A stretch of DNA of 64,000 bases from Bifidobacterium aquikefiri (GTDB lineage Bacteria; Actinomycetota; Actinomycetes; Actinomycetales; Bifidobacteriaceae): the NCBI RefSeq assembly GCF_002259795.1, contig NZ_MWXA01000005.1:640598-704597 (forward strand). Reading direction: 5' to 3'. The notes under the pieces were generated by a model. The model searched no databases. It was given only the letters and a program-made list of their open reading frames with translations, and was not told the origin of the DNA. The number at the start of each line of letters is the position of its first letter. The first letter of the stretch is position 1. Below are positions 51,842 to 61,224 of this stretch, in pieces. Both the position numbers and the translations under genes were made by a program.

Positions 51842-53155
51842 GTGCCAGATTATGCATTTGAAACGTTAAGAATTCACGCCGCATATGATCCAAAGGATCA
51901 TGGCAATGCGGTTTCGCCACCCATATATCAATCGGCTGCCTTCGATCTCGAGAATACCGCACGGGCGAAGCGCTTATGGACAGGCGCGGAAGTCGGAGGC
52001 ATCTATACCAGGGTAGGCAATCCAACGGTATCGATACTTGAGGAACGCATTGCCAAGCTAGACGGCGGATCTGCAGCTATTGGCCTCGCTTCAGGAATGA
52101 GTGCAATCAGCTATGTCATTCTGCTGCTTGGCGAGGGAGGCGGCAATATCGTAGCCGCGTCATCGCTCTATGGGGCCGCGCAGGAGTCTCTGCTTCATTT
52201 CTTTCCCAAATTCGGCATCACGACTCAATTCGTGACAGATCGGCACGATCCACAAGCATATGAAGCACTGATCGACGACGACACACGCGCAATCTATCTG
52301 GAATCCATAAGCAATCCGAACGCCGAAATCTACGACATTGAAGCCATTGCCGAGGCAGCTCACAGACATGGAGTCCCAGTGATCGTCGACAATACTGTTG
52401 CGACACCATATCTCTACCAACCGTTCAAGCATGGAGCCGATATCATCGTGTATTCGGCAACGAAGGGCATTTGTGGTCATGGCAATGCCATTGCAGGTCT
52501 CGTGGTTGAAAACGGAACATTCGAATACAGCCGCGAGCGCTTCCCCCATCTCCATGAGCTGTCTTGGAAACTACGTGACATAGACGACAATCCAAGAAGT
52601 CCTATCGATGCGGATCCCCATGCTCCCATCATCACCGCCCTGCGCTGCTTCCATCTAGAGTTCATAGGAGCCAAACTGAGCCCATTCGACGCCTATCAGG
52701 TACTGGACGGGTTGAGCACGCTTGTCGAACGTTTGGATAAGCAGATCAGTTCAACAGCACGCATAGCCCAGCATCTCAGCAATCATCCGCATGTGGCCTG
52801 GGTCCGCTACGCAGGCCTTGCGCAAAGCCCCTTCCACTCGTTGGCAGAACGGGACTTCTCCCACGGTGCCGGAGCGTTACTATCATTCGGATTCAAAGGT
52901 TCGGACGAGCAGATCGATGCTTTCATTCAAGCTTTGGACGTGTTTTCATATCATGTCAACATCGGTGATTTCAGATCCCTCATCGCCAATCCAACGCATA
53001 CCACTCACACCGAGCTTGAGCAGGAAGTTCTGGAATCGGCAGACATTCCTTCGAATATTCTGCGTCTTTCCATTGGACTCGAGCATGTCGATGATCTGAT
53101 TGCCGATCTCGATCATGCATTTCAACTGGCCTTCAATGAACCAACCAAAGAATAA
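51842..53155 (+). CDS. O-acetylhomoserine sulfhydrylase-type PLP enzyme (Cys/Met metabolism)
   Basis: 437 residues with a GTG start at 51842 (GAGGAG upstream); longer frames upstream are not supported. PLP fold type I: FETLRIHAAYDPKDHGNAVS, PPIYQSAAFDL, GGIYTRVGNPTVSILEERIA, VIVDNTVATPYLYQPFKHGAD, and the PLP lysine in VYSATKGICGHGNAI (normally SATKxxxGHG). C-terminal half has FGFKGSDEQIDAFIQAL and LRLSIGLEHVDDLIADL. Makes homocysteine from O-acetylhomoserine and sulfide, or uses methanethiol. The 435-bp region upstream (51402-51841) has no gene or recognisable riboswitch, only a TATAGT -10-like box at 51631. Confidence 0.88.
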   Translation: MPDYAFETLRIHAAYDPKDHGNAVSPPIYQSAAFDLENTARAKRLWTGAEVGGIYTRVGNPTVSILEERIAKLDGGSAAIGLASGMSAISYVILLLGEGGGNIVAASSLYGAAQESLLHFFPKFGITTQFVTDRHDPQAYEALIDDDTRAIYLESISNPNAEIYDIEAIAEAAHRHGVPVIVDNTVATPYLYQPFKHGADIIVYSATKGICGHGNAIAGLVVENGTFEYSRERFPHLHELSWKLRDIDDNPRSPIDADPHAPIITALRCFHLEFIGAKLSPFDAYQVLDGLSTLVERLDKQISSTARIAQHLSNHPHVAWVRYAGLAQSPFHSLAERDFSHGAGALLSFGFKGSDEQIDAFIQALDVFSYHVNIGDFRSLIANPTHTTHTELEQEVLESADIPSNILRLSIGLEHVDDLIADLDHAFQLAFNEPTKE

Positions 53156-53231
53156 TTTACCTTCACTCTCAAGGCGAGGCCAATAGTGCCCAGCCAACAT
53201 ATTCACAGAACTATCAATCCAGGGAGTAGTC

Positions 53232-54038
53232 ATGGTCTCAGAGTTTTCAGGAAAGACAGTATATATAACGGGAGCCGCGAAAGGCCAGGGACGTGCGGTT
53301 GCGTTGGCCCTCGCGGCCGAAGGTGCCAATATCGCCTGCTTAGATCTTGGCAGACCCATCCCCTATCCGGCCTACAACCGCTCAGACCCTATGGATCTTG
53401 ATACGCTCAAGCGTGAGATCGAAGACCTGGGCGCACATGCGTACATTCATGCGGGCGATGTCAGGAATGCGAGTGATGTGAAGTCTTCCGTTGATAACAC
53501 CGTCGAAGCATTTGGCGGCATCGACATCGTTTTCAGCAATGCAGGGATTGCCGCCTACGGCAATTCGTGGGAGCTGAGCGAGGATGCTTGGGATTCGGTA
53601 CTGGATATCAATCTCAAAGGCGGCTGGATTGTCAGCAAATATGTCATCCCCCATCTGATAGCCCAGCAAAGCGGAGTCATCATATATAACTCCTCGATTG
53701 CCGGACTTCGTGGGCTCAGGCGGCTATCGCACTACTCAGCGTCGAAATATGCGCTGGTCGGGCTGGCAAAATCTCAGGCAATAGAGCTCGCACCCTATGG
53801 CATCAGAGTCGTCACGCTGCACCCGACCGGTGTGAATACAGCCATGAATGATGGGTTGGCTGAGCTTGAGGGCAAAACCACTGAGGAGATTGCCCAGGCA
53901 TCAGCCGGCAATCTTCTGCCGGTTTCGCTTGTCGATACCGAAGATGTGGTGGAAGCCGTGAAATATCTTGCAGGCAGATCAGGCAGATACATCACTGGTA
54001 GTGGCCTGGTACTTGACGCGGGCCTGCTTACCGCATAA
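53232..54038 (+). CDS. SDR-family oxidoreductase
   Basis: 268 residues; GGGAGTAG before ATG 53232. Rossmann TGAAKGQGRAVALALAAEGA, the SNAGIAAYG motif, catalytic Ser in IIYNSSIAGLRG and YSASKYALVGL (YxxxK). The TGAAKGQGR start followed by an insert after the second strand (DLGRPIPYPAYNRSDPMDLD) resembles the mycofactocin-associated carveol-dehydrogenase-like SDRs of actinobacteria, though no mycofactocin genes are seen. 76 bp after the sulfhydrylase gene; probably an operon. Confidence 0.87.
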   Translation: MVSEFSGKTVYITGAAKGQGRAVALALAAEGANIACLDLGRPIPYPAYNRSDPMDLDTLKREIEDLGAHAYIHAGDVRNASDVKSSVDNTVEAFGGIDIVFSNAGIAAYGNSWELSEDAWDSVLDINLKGGWIVSKYVIPHLIAQQSGVIIYNSSIAGLRGLRRLSHYSASKYALVGLAKSQAIELAPYGIRVVTLHPTGVNTAMNDGLAELEGKTTEEIAQASAGNLLPVSLVDTEDVVEAVKYLAGRSGRYITGSGLVLDAGLLTA

Positions 54039-54108
54039 TTCGCCACTGCAACTCACACCGAGAACACATAAACAGCTACACCGTGAGGCGCTGGCGATTC
54101 CACGTATG

Positions 54109-54969
54109 CTAGGCAGAAATGTCGGAGAGCAGCGTCATGATGCTTGAACGAATTTCAAAGAATTTCGCGCTGCTTCTATCTCGTTGCATTCTCCGCTCTG
54201 GCAAGGTTACTGGCAAGGATTCGATGATGCGCCCCGGCCTTGAAGTCATAACCACTATTCTGTCTGACATGAACACAGCTTCATCAATGTCATGTGTCAC
54301 CAGAATCATCGTCATGCCAAGCCGTTGATGTAGCTGCAGAATCAGTGATTGCAGGGATTGCCGCATGAAGGAATCCAAGGCACCCATCGGCTCGTCAAGC
54401 AGTACCAGATCGGGATCGTTGACGAGCGTTCGGGCAATTGCCACGCGCTGTGCCATGCCGCCTGAAATCTCGTGCGGATATGACTGCGCAAATGCTGACA
54501 TGCCCACAAGATCAAGGATTTCTGCGACTTGGCTCGTTCGTTCCGACGGTGCAACACCCCTTGATTTGAGTCCGAAGGCAACATTGCCACTCACCGTGAG
54601 CCACGGGAAGAGACTTCCCTGCTGAAATACCACGCCACGCTTATGATTCGGCCCATCAACGTGTTGGCCTTGGAATACAACATCTCCCACCAAGGGCTGC
54701 TCAAGACCGGCTATGAGTCTGAGCAGTGTGGTCTTTCCGCAGCCTGAAGGTCCTATAAGGGTCACGAAATCACCCTGATGCACATCGAGGTTGAAGTCTT
54801 CCAGCACCGTGGTTGGCTGAGCGTCAATGCTCGAGTATGAAAACGCAACCGAACGAAGTGAAACACAGACTTTCTTTTCGGTAGCGGTTTCAACGTCGGT
54901 TTCAACGTCGGTAGCGGTTTCGATTCTGTGAGAAGTTCGCTGAGTCATTGGATAAGGCCTCGCTGCCAT
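54109..54969 (-). CDS. ABC transporter ATPase, SsuB/TauB type
   Basis: 286 residues. Walker A LIGPSGCGKTTLLRLIAGL, Q-loop VVFQQGSLFPWLTVSGNVAF, signature SGGMAQRVAIARTLVNDP, Walker B LVLLDEPMGALDSFMRQ, H-loop VTHDIDEAVFMSDRIVV. The Q-loop and LFPWLTV pattern mark the nitrate/sulfonate/taurine family. It overlaps the permease gene by 25 bp. Residues 1-40 form a repeated TDVETDVETAT tail at the N-terminus. Confidence 0.93.
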   Translation of the reverse strand: MAARPYPMTQRTSHRIETATDVETDVETATEKKVCVSLRSVAFSYSSIDAQPTTVLEDFNLDVHQGDFVTLIGPSGCGKTTLLRLIAGLEQPLVGDVVFQGQHVDGPNHKRGVVFQQGSLFPWLTVSGNVAFGLKSRGVAPSERTSQVAEILDLVGMSAFAQSYPHEISGGMAQRVAIARTLVNDPDLVLLDEPMGALDSFMRQSLQSLILQLHQRLGMTMILVTHDIDEAVFMSDRIVVMTSRPGRIIESLPVTLPERRMQRDRSSAKFFEIRSSIMTLLSDISA

Positions 54970-55982
54970 CGAAGCGCATGACGCTGCACGCGCTCGGTTA
55001 TTTTGAGAATAAGAGAGAAGAGTATGGCCATCACGACGATTGCAGCAAACACCTTGTAATATGCAGACCAGACCTTTGACGAATTGATGTAATAGCCCAA
55101 GCCGCCAGGCTGACCCATCATTTCAGACATGACTAGCGTCGCGAAGGCATAGGCATTCGCCGTTGAGATTCCGGTGAAGATATTCGGCAAGGCATGGGGC
55201 ACCGCAACCCGAAACACCAGAGTCCGCTGACCGGCTCCAAGAGTTCGTGCTGCCTCATACAGCTGCTTGGGCGTGCTCCGCACACCCTGGGCGGTGAGGA
55301 ATGCGATGGGAAACCATTCGCAGATCACGATCAGAAACGCAGCCGCCGCGAATGGAGTCGGGAATGAAGTCAGTGCGAACGGCATCCATGCCACTGCGGG
55401 AATCACGCCGGTAATCTTCAACACTGGAAACACCCAATAATAAGCTTTGGCGAACCAGCCGATGATGATTCCCGTACTGACACCGAAGAACACACCGACA
55501 ATGAATCCGACAGCAAATAATCTCAACGAATACAAAGTGTTGTGCAGAATGAAGGCGCTGTCTTCCAAAAAGGCTCCGGCAATCTGTGCTGGCCCTGGGA
55601 AAAATGGTCTAGGAAGAATTTCAAAGACATCGCCCAGCACATTCCACAGGCACAGTGCCAGCCCCACGGCTATTCTGAACGGATAACGTGCAAGATATCG
55701 TTCCAGCCCAGCACCTTTTCGACCGCTGACAAGCGCGATGATGGGCGTCAGGGAATAGCACACCATCAGCACCACCAGCATGAACGCATACAATCCATTG
55801 CCGGAACCAACGAGTCCAAACACCAGATCATATGGTGTCGTTGCCGCCTTGGCCGGCGAAGGAGCAACGATGGCGACTGCCAGCGCAACTGCGAAGCCAA
55901 GCAGCGTGAAGCACCATGCCACACACTGCTTGACTCGCGAACGAGCTATTGCGCCTTTTCGAGATGCAAGAACTACGCTCAC
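54945..55982 (-). CDS. ABC transporter permease, SsuC/TauC type
   Basis: 345 residues; about 7 hydrophobic segments. The conserved EAA loop reads YEAARTLGAGQRTLVFRVAV-PHALPNIFTG. The first 85 residues, with two extra hydrophobic segments (VAWCFTLLGFAVALAVAIVA and LYAFMLVVLMVCYSLTPIIA), are longer than in E. coli SsuC. Overlaps the binding-protein gene by 4 bp and the ATPase by 25 bp: a tightly coupled operon. Confidence 0.9.
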   Translation of the reverse strand: MSVVLASRKGAIARSRVKQCVAWCFTLLGFAVALAVAIVAPSPAKAATTPYDLVFGLVGSGNGLYAFMLVVLMVCYSLTPIIALVSGRKGAGLERYLARYPFRIAVGLALCLWNVLGDVFEILPRPFFPGPAQIAGAFLEDSAFILHNTLYSLRLFAVGFIVGVFFGVSTGIIIGWFAKAYYWVFPVLKITGVIPAVAWMPFALTSFPTPFAAAAFLIVICEWFPIAFLTAQGVRSTPKQLYEAARTLGAGQRTLVFRVAVPHALPNIFTGISTANAYAFATLVMSEMMGQPGGLGYYINSSKVWSAYYKVFAAIVVMAILFSLILKITERVQRHALRWQRGLIQ

Positions 55983-57013
55983 TGCTCAAGATCCACTTCA
56001 ACGAACACATCATCGGCGAACTGTTTCGGATCTGAATTGAGATATCCGATGTTATGCAGCTTCTCGGCGAAATACTCAACGTCTGTCTTTGGGTTGCGGT
56101 CGTCCGACACTTCCATCGAGTGATCCATGTACTGATAGTCCTTCAAGAGCGTTTCGGCAATGCCGGGGTCATCGATCTGTGAGTAGTTCTTCTCGGCGAT
56201 GATCTTCACGGCCTCTATTGGATTGTGTGCAATCCACGTTTCGGCCTTGTGATAGGCACGTATCAAGGCTGCTACCTTCTTGGGTTCTGCCTCAAGCGTC
56301 TTTTCAGAAGCGAAGAGGAAGCAGCAGAAGCGATCCTTGAATCCTTCTTCCTTCGACAAATCGAAGATAACCTTGGCCGAACCTTCCTGCTCCTTGATGG
56401 AACCCACCGGATCCCAGGCTGCAACCACATCAACCTCGCCCTTATCCAATGCCTCGAATTGCAGGTTCGCGTCGGCAAATGGCAGGAACTCTACCTCGCC
56501 ATCGGTAGGATCGGCCGAAACGCCTCCCTCTTCAAGCCACATGCTCACGACCTGATGCGGCGTGTCACCAACTTCGTTGATGGCTATCTTCTTGCCAATA
56601 ATGTCTTCCGGTTTGCTAATCGTCGAGTCGGGACGAACCAGGAACTTGATGCAGCCATTGTGCAAGCCGTCAACGATCTTGATTTTCACGCCGTTCTCTA
56701 TGGATTGGAAGAACTGAAAATCGCCATTGACCAATGGATAGGTGCCGTTGTTCAGGCCAACTTTTCGAGCTTCGGCATCAGATGCGGTAAGCACCACATC
56801 CAAACCCTCTTCCTTAAAGAATCCCTTTTCCAATGCAATGTATGTCGGACCTCCGCACAACGACCCGTCGTTGACCGGTAGTTCGATTCTGCCAAACTCG
56901 TATTCTCCGCTCGCCGTAGTATTGCCGGACTGCGAACATGCCGAGAGCATGCCGACGAGCAGAACGCCCAACGATGCCACGCACAGAATCTTCTTGACTG
57001 TCAAGTTTGTCAT
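55979..57013 (-). CDS. ABC transporter substrate-binding lipoprotein, SsuA/TauA-like
   Basis: 344 residues from ATG 57013 (AAGGGTG upstream; a GTG at 57022 would overlap that site). Lipoprotein signal with lipobox GMLSACSQ. NMT1-like fold: LCGGPTYIALEKGFFKEEGL, GDFQFFQSIENGVKIKIVDG, RPDSTISKPEDIIGKKIAIN, and DVVAAWDPVGS. Nitrate/sulfonate/taurine class. Ligand could be a sulfonate, or another small anion or pyrimidine precursor. Confidence 0.88.
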   Translation of the reverse strand: MTNLTVKKILCVASLGVLLVGMLSACSQSGNTTASGEYEFGRIELPVNDGSLCGGPTYIALEKGFFKEEGLDVVLTASDAEARKVGLNNGTYPLVNGDFQFFQSIENGVKIKIVDGLHNGCIKFLVRPDSTISKPEDIIGKKIAINEVGDTPHQVVSMWLEEGGVSADPTDGEVEFLPFADANLQFEALDKGEVDVVAAWDPVGSIKEQEGSAKVIFDLSKEEGFKDRFCCFLFASEKTLEAEPKKVAALIRAYHKAETWIAHNPIEAVKIIAEKNYSQIDDPGIAETLLKDYQYMDHSMEVSDDRNPKTDVEYFAEKLHNIGYLNSDPKQFADDVFVEVDLEQ

Positions 57014-57055
57014 GATTTGCACCCTTGCTCTTGATGTTGAAGTTCGATTATGTGA

Positions 57056-57607
57056 CTAGCGATTATTACGCCAGGTTGCCGGGTGGAATTCATCCTTCAG
57101 AGGTAGCAGACGACGATCAACGTCAATCTGCAATACTGAGTTGAAGTTGTTGGTGGCAATCATCTGTGCCGCAAAACCCACGATCACGACAATCTGATCA
57201 TCTGAATAACGATGGTGGAGACGCTCGAAAAGATCGTCAGAAACCGAGGTTGGGTCCTTCACAATCTGCGTGGCAAGCTCCTGCAGCTCTGCTTCGGCTT
57301 CGGTGGTCTCGAATGATGCAGGATCAAGGCCAAGTTCTCTCAAGTCATTGATAAAGAAGAGCGAGCACAACTGGCAGCTGTTTGTCGTCGAAATGGCATG
57401 CGCATACACGGTTGCAGCGCGATTCCCGACCGCGTCTGCCAGGGATGCCCATGAATCATACCAGCCGATGAATGCCTTGAACGTACGATGATCCCGAAGC
57501 AGTGCCTGCTTCATATTGGAAAGCTTTCCTTGTGCCTTCAACGCCGCATAGTCTTCGGCAGCTTCCTTCGACAGTTCATGTTCCTCTACCGTGACGATTC
57601 TTGCCAT
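57056..57607 (-). CDS. AhpD/carboxymuconolactone-decarboxylase-like protein
   Basis: 183 residues; GGAGAAAG before ATG 57607. Redox CxxC in NSCQLCSLFFINDLRELGL with upstream AVGNRAATVYAHAIS, matching the AhpD-like core (E...CxxC...H-type). Members act as thiol peroxidase partners. It heads the SsuABC-like operon; whether it protects or acts in organosulfur chemistry is open. Confidence 0.82.
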   Translation of the reverse strand: MARIVTVEEHELSKEAAEDYAALKAQGKLSNMKQALLRDHRTFKAFIGWYDSWASLADAVGNRAATVYAHAISTTNSCQLCSLFFINDLRELGLDPASFETTEAEAELQELATQIVKDPTSVSDDLFERLHHRYSDDQIVVIVGFAAQMIATNNFNSVLQIDVDRRLLPLKDEFHPATWRNNR

Positions 57608-57945
57608 GGTGCTTTCTCCTCTGTGTGCATCCTGAAATCAAGGATGTTCGATAATGAAATGCATGCATATCGTTCGCGGAGGATGCTCGTCTCCAGTCAA
57701 CCGCAGCAGAGCAAACCGCGTGACATGACATGATGTATGAATTTAACCGATATGTTCATATGTATGTCAAATGAGCAGTTCCAGGCAAAACGCCGTTTTT
57801 ACACTCTGCCTAAAGAGAAAGATACGGCACTTGAGTGAGGAAAGATTGCAATATCAACGATCTTGCTAAAGGCCCTCTCGCTCACTATCAGAAAAACTGA
57901 TAGGCAGGCATAAGGAACTGCAATATCCAGATACTTGAAACTTTT
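57608..57945. other. Promoter region of the AhpD-SsuABC-like operon, no gene seen
   Basis: 338 bases. It contains the palindrome-like ATATGTTCATATGTATGTC (57746-57764) about 150 bp upstream of the AhpD start, and the transaminase gene tail follows after CTTTTCTAGC. No ORF or hairpin with a T run is obvious. Confidence 0.5.
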
Positions 57946-59208
57946 CTAGCATCGACCCGCAACCAGATCCACTGCCTCGGCAATATCTGCGATAAGGCTT
58001 CTCAATTCCTCGATGGTGCTGATGAACGGGGGCGAAATGGTCACCGTCTGATTGCATGGACGTACCAGCTGCCCGAATTCATCGCGCAGCACGGCAACGA
58101 CGCTTCCAGCCGAAACACTCGAATGAAGCTCAACCCCGCCCAATAGCCCTTTGGAACGAACATCCGCAACATACTCGTTCCGCTCAAACACACGATGAAG
58201 CTCCGCATCAACGAACTGCGAGAGCTCACGGACATGCCCAAGCAGATGATTGTCCTCAATGAATTCAAGATTGGCCATTGCCGCAGCGCAGGAAACCGCA
58301 TGACCCGAATAGGTCAGACCATGCCAATACGCAGGTGCCTGCGGATTGGCGGAGTCATAGAAAGGTTCCCACACCCGAGCAGCAACGAACACGCCCCCGA
58401 GCGGCGCGTACCCCGAGGTTACCCCTTTTGCAAACATCGTCATATCGGGCGTAACGCCATACAGTTCGGAAGCAAACCATTCACCGGTTCTGCCGAAGCC
58501 TGAAACCACCTCGTCGAAGATCAGCAGAATGTCAAACTCATCAGCCAATGCACGTAATCCAGCAAGATATCCGGCAGACGCAGGAATCATGCCCCCGGCA
58601 CCAATAATGGGTTCAGCGATGATTGCCGCTATGCTTTCCGCGCCAAGGTCTTCAATTGTCTCTCTGACCTCTTGAAGATTGTCATCTGATATGCGGCAAA
58701 CGTACGGCACAAGCGAGCCATAGCCCTTGCGCAAATCATCGTCTCCGACAACGCTGGTGCCAAAGGCATGCAAACCATGATATGCATGCTCACGTGCAAG
58801 AACATACTGCTTTTTCGGTTTGCCAAGCACCTGCCAGTACCGTCGCGCAAGCTTCAAGGCGATATCCGCTGCATCGGAACCCCCCGAGCCAAGAATGATG
58901 CGCGGGTCGTCTAACGGAGCTAGCCGATACAGCCTCTCCATCAAATCCAGCACAGGACGATGACTGTTGCCTACGAAGGTGTGGAAGGTCTCAAGCCGGC
59001 AAGCCTGCTCATACATCGCTCTGGCTACGGATTCGTTGCCATGGCCGATGTTTGCAAACCAGAGAGCCGATGTTCCATCGAAGTATTGTCGCCCTTGCTC
59101 ATCCCAGATATACGTGCCCTGAGCTCTGCAACACACCGGGTTATCTTCCGGCACAAAAGACGCCATATTGGTATGAGGATGCCACAATATCTCAGCAGGA
59201 ACCGGCAT
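57946..59208 (-). CDS. Class III pyridoxal-phosphate aminotransferase (taurine:pyruvate/omega-transaminase-like)
   Basis: 420 residues. LWHPHTNMASFVPEDNPVC, FDGTSALWFANIGHGNESVA, LETFHTFVGNSHRPVLDL, GSGGSDAADIALKLARRYW, IIAEPIIGAGGMIPAS, LLIFDEVVSGFGRTGEWF and the PLP lysine in MFAKGVTSGYAPLGGV. The pattern is close to taurine:pyruvate and other omega-amino transaminases. Divergent geometry: same strand as the AhpD-SsuABC operon, its 3' end 340 bp before that operon's promoter region. A link to sulfonate use is inferred from context only. Confidence 0.85.
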   Translation of the reverse strand: MPVPAEILWHPHTNMASFVPEDNPVCCRAQGTYIWDEQGRQYFDGTSALWFANIGHGNESVARAMYEQACRLETFHTFVGNSHRPVLDLMERLYRLAPLDDPRIILGSGGSDAADIALKLARRYWQVLGKPKKQYVLAREHAYHGLHAFGTSVVGDDDLRKGYGSLVPYVCRISDDNLQEVRETIEDLGAESIAAIIAEPIIGAGGMIPASAGYLAGLRALADEFDILLIFDEVVSGFGRTGEWFASELYGVTPDMTMFAKGVTSGYAPLGGVFVAARVWEPFYDSANPQAPAYWHGLTYSGHAVSCAAAMANLEFIEDNHLLGHVRELSQFVDAELHRVFERNEYVADVRSKGLLGGVELHSSVSAGSVVAVLRDEFGQLVRPCNQTVTISPPFISTIEELRSLIADIAEAVDLVAGRC

Positions 59209-59356
59209 AATAACTCTCTTTCAGCAGCAAATGAATATGGGCAGACCGCGGAAGGCAGCACCCTTGGCACGCGAGTCCTTGGGGCAAGCAAGCTGATGCC
59301 CATCTGGTAATTTTATACCATGCATCCATTATTGGAGCATGAAAGAGGTTATTTTC

Positions 59357-60454
59357 TCACGCCTTCAAGAACTGTAAGGTGTTCTTCCACACCTCATACG
59401 ATTGTGGGTGCGAGAAATCGAATTGGAATTCGTGCGGCAGCTTTGGATTGTCTGGGTAGAGCGTGAGCTTCGCTGCAACGTTCTGCGTTCGGAGTCTGCC
59501 ATACATCTCCCTAGCCTGCGTGGGGAACGAGAAATAGTTGCCATCGACGATATACGAGCGAGGAAAGTTCGCAGAGACAAAGTCAACCACCGATGCCGTC
59601 TTGGCAGCCTTGGTATCCTGCCAATGCTTCTGCCCGAGATATGACCACCCCACAGTCTGCACGAACTGCTTGGCAATCCAGGAACTGCCCATGTCCGTCA
59701 TTTGGGAGACATCATAAGGTCCGCAGAACAGGAGTGCAGCCTCTATGGGTTTGTGCAGAGCAACCGCATGAATTCCAGCCTTTGTCGCATAACCCGCAGT
59801 TGTTTCAATCGCAGCAAACTGCGCTGCAATCTGCGCACCGGCGGAGTCTCCACCAATGATGATGCGATTGGCATCAAGTCCATAACGTGCAGCAATGGCA
59901 TATAGATGAGTAATCAGCTCTCCCACTTGCACCACCGGAGCCGGATACTGGGCATCAGGCGCATAATCGTAATTCATTGCGGCCACGGCATATCCATGCG
60001 ACGCAAGCATGGTCGCATACGTTGAGACTCCGAGCTTGTCGCCAGTGATGAACCCGCCACCGTGTACCCATACGATGATCGGCAACGACTGTACGGAAGC
60101 TGATTTGGCATCCTTGCTGAGTTTGGGCAGATAAAGATCAAAATCATTGCGCTGATACCGAGACGGGTACGTCAAGTTGCTTCTCATCGAAACGGCTCTT
60201 CGCGCGGCAGCATATCCGCGGGGCTTCTGCACATTCCCAGCCTCGAATGCCCTGCGAAAAATCAATGCACTCGGCCACGGACTGACGTTAAACGCCACCA
60301 CGGCGATCAGAGCAATGCCGACAATCGTCGCAATAGCACTCAGCATGATTCTGCCAAACAACCTGAGCCCACGTCTACGAGCCTTCGTGCCACTTTCCAG
60401 ACTCGTGTTGTCTTTTGGACTTGTGCGCCTTCCCCTGTGCATATCCAGCCGCAT
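59357..60454 (-). CDS. Membrane-anchored alpha/beta hydrolase, HSL/esterase type
   Basis: About 365 residues; start unclear (ATG 60454 used; ATG 60484 or a GTG at 60463, which has GGGGGAG upstream, are alternatives). Short basic N-terminus, one transmembrane segment (MLSAIATIVGIALIAVVAFN), then the hydrolase: HGGGFITGD oxyanion motif, IIIGGDSAGAQIAAQF with the nucleophilic Ser, IVDGNYFSF acid region and LPHEFQFDFSH with the His. Similar to carboxylesterase/acetyl-hydrolase families; may deacylate envelope sugars. Monocistronic. Confidence 0.85.
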   Translation of the reverse strand: MRLDMHRGRRTSPKDNTSLESGTKARRRGLRLFGRIMLSAIATIVGIALIAVVAFNVSPWPSALIFRRAFEAGNVQKPRGYAAARRAVSMRSNLTYPSRYQRNDFDLYLPKLSKDAKSASVQSLPIIVWVHGGGFITGDKLGVSTYATMLASHGYAVAAMNYDYAPDAQYPAPVVQVGELITHLYAIAARYGLDANRIIIGGDSAGAQIAAQFAAIETTAGYATKAGIHAVALHKPIEAALLFCGPYDVSQMTDMGSSWIAKQFVQTVGWSYLGQKHWQDTKAAKTASVVDFVSANFPRSYIVDGNYFSFPTQAREMYGRLRTQNVAAKLTLYPDNPKLPHEFQFDFSHPQSYEVWKNTLQFLKA

Positions 60455-60484
60455 ACCAGTCACCCGACTCCCCCAATATTCCAT

Positions 60485-61155
60485 GCCTTACGAGAAGCAC
60501 TCTATCGCAACCCCACCGCTCACGACGCGTCTCCAACATTCAATCCACAAGCAATTCCAGTTGATATGGACTGTTTTGATATAGATGTGCTTGTGCGCAC
60601 GAAGACTTATGTATCGCTTCGTAACAATTGGGTTGATGCACTCCCCAGTGCGCACCCCGGTACCGCCCGAAGCCACTGCCCAATCCAACGAAAGCAGCCA
60701 AAGTCGATCCCACGCTTTCCCAGACAGCCATTTCGACTGGAACATACCGAGAATATGCCGAAAGGTGCCTTTTCATCGTAGTGAGCATCACCTGATCATC
60801 AACGTTTGGCCCTGTTTATTTCCATCCATTCACCAAATATCTTCGAAAATCATTCGATGATGAGATGATTTGTCCGACGTGGTTCGATTCTGTTCGACTC
60901 TCGGCGAATTCGATGCGCTCGGAATGCGCTCAGTCCGGTGAAAAAACAAGAGCCTTGAGTCTGTCTCGTTACGTGTGTAACTGATGGTTTTCTTTGTTGT
61001 CTCTTTAGCCCGGCCAGAGGTCGATGAAAGTGGAACGCGGGCGCGTTCGACGCGGGCTCCCACCTGGTCACCACCCATCGTACCTAGCTTTTGCCTATCG
61101 TATCGAGGTGAATTGGATAATAATAGCGACAACCATCATTAGTAGCCTTGACACG
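60485..61155. other. Long intergenic region, no gene recognised
   Basis: 670 bases between the divergent-ended esterase start and the amylase terminator. Open frames here show no family features or ribosome-binding sites. It holds a GTGTGTAAC-TGATGG segment and an inverted CGCGGGCGCG-TTCGA-CGCGGGC cluster at 61037-61061. Function unknown. Confidence 0.5.
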
Positions 61156-61206
61156 ACAAGAACTGGGGAAGAGGCACGTTGCACATACCTCTTACCCAGT
61201 TCTTGT
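61156..61206 (-). terminator. Terminator of the amylase-like gene
   Basis: ACAAGAACTGGG (61156-61167) pairs with CCCAGTTCTTGT (61195-61206), extended by AGAGG/CCTCT. It begins 18 bp downstream of the stop codon on the minus strand. Confidence 0.8.
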
Positions 61207-61224
61207 GGCAGAATACGGAACGGG

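Noticed and set aside
60830..61132. 100-codon minus-strand frame in the gap before the amylase terminator
   Set aside because: No ribosome-binding site, Arg/Ser-rich random-looking sequence, and no recognisable domain.
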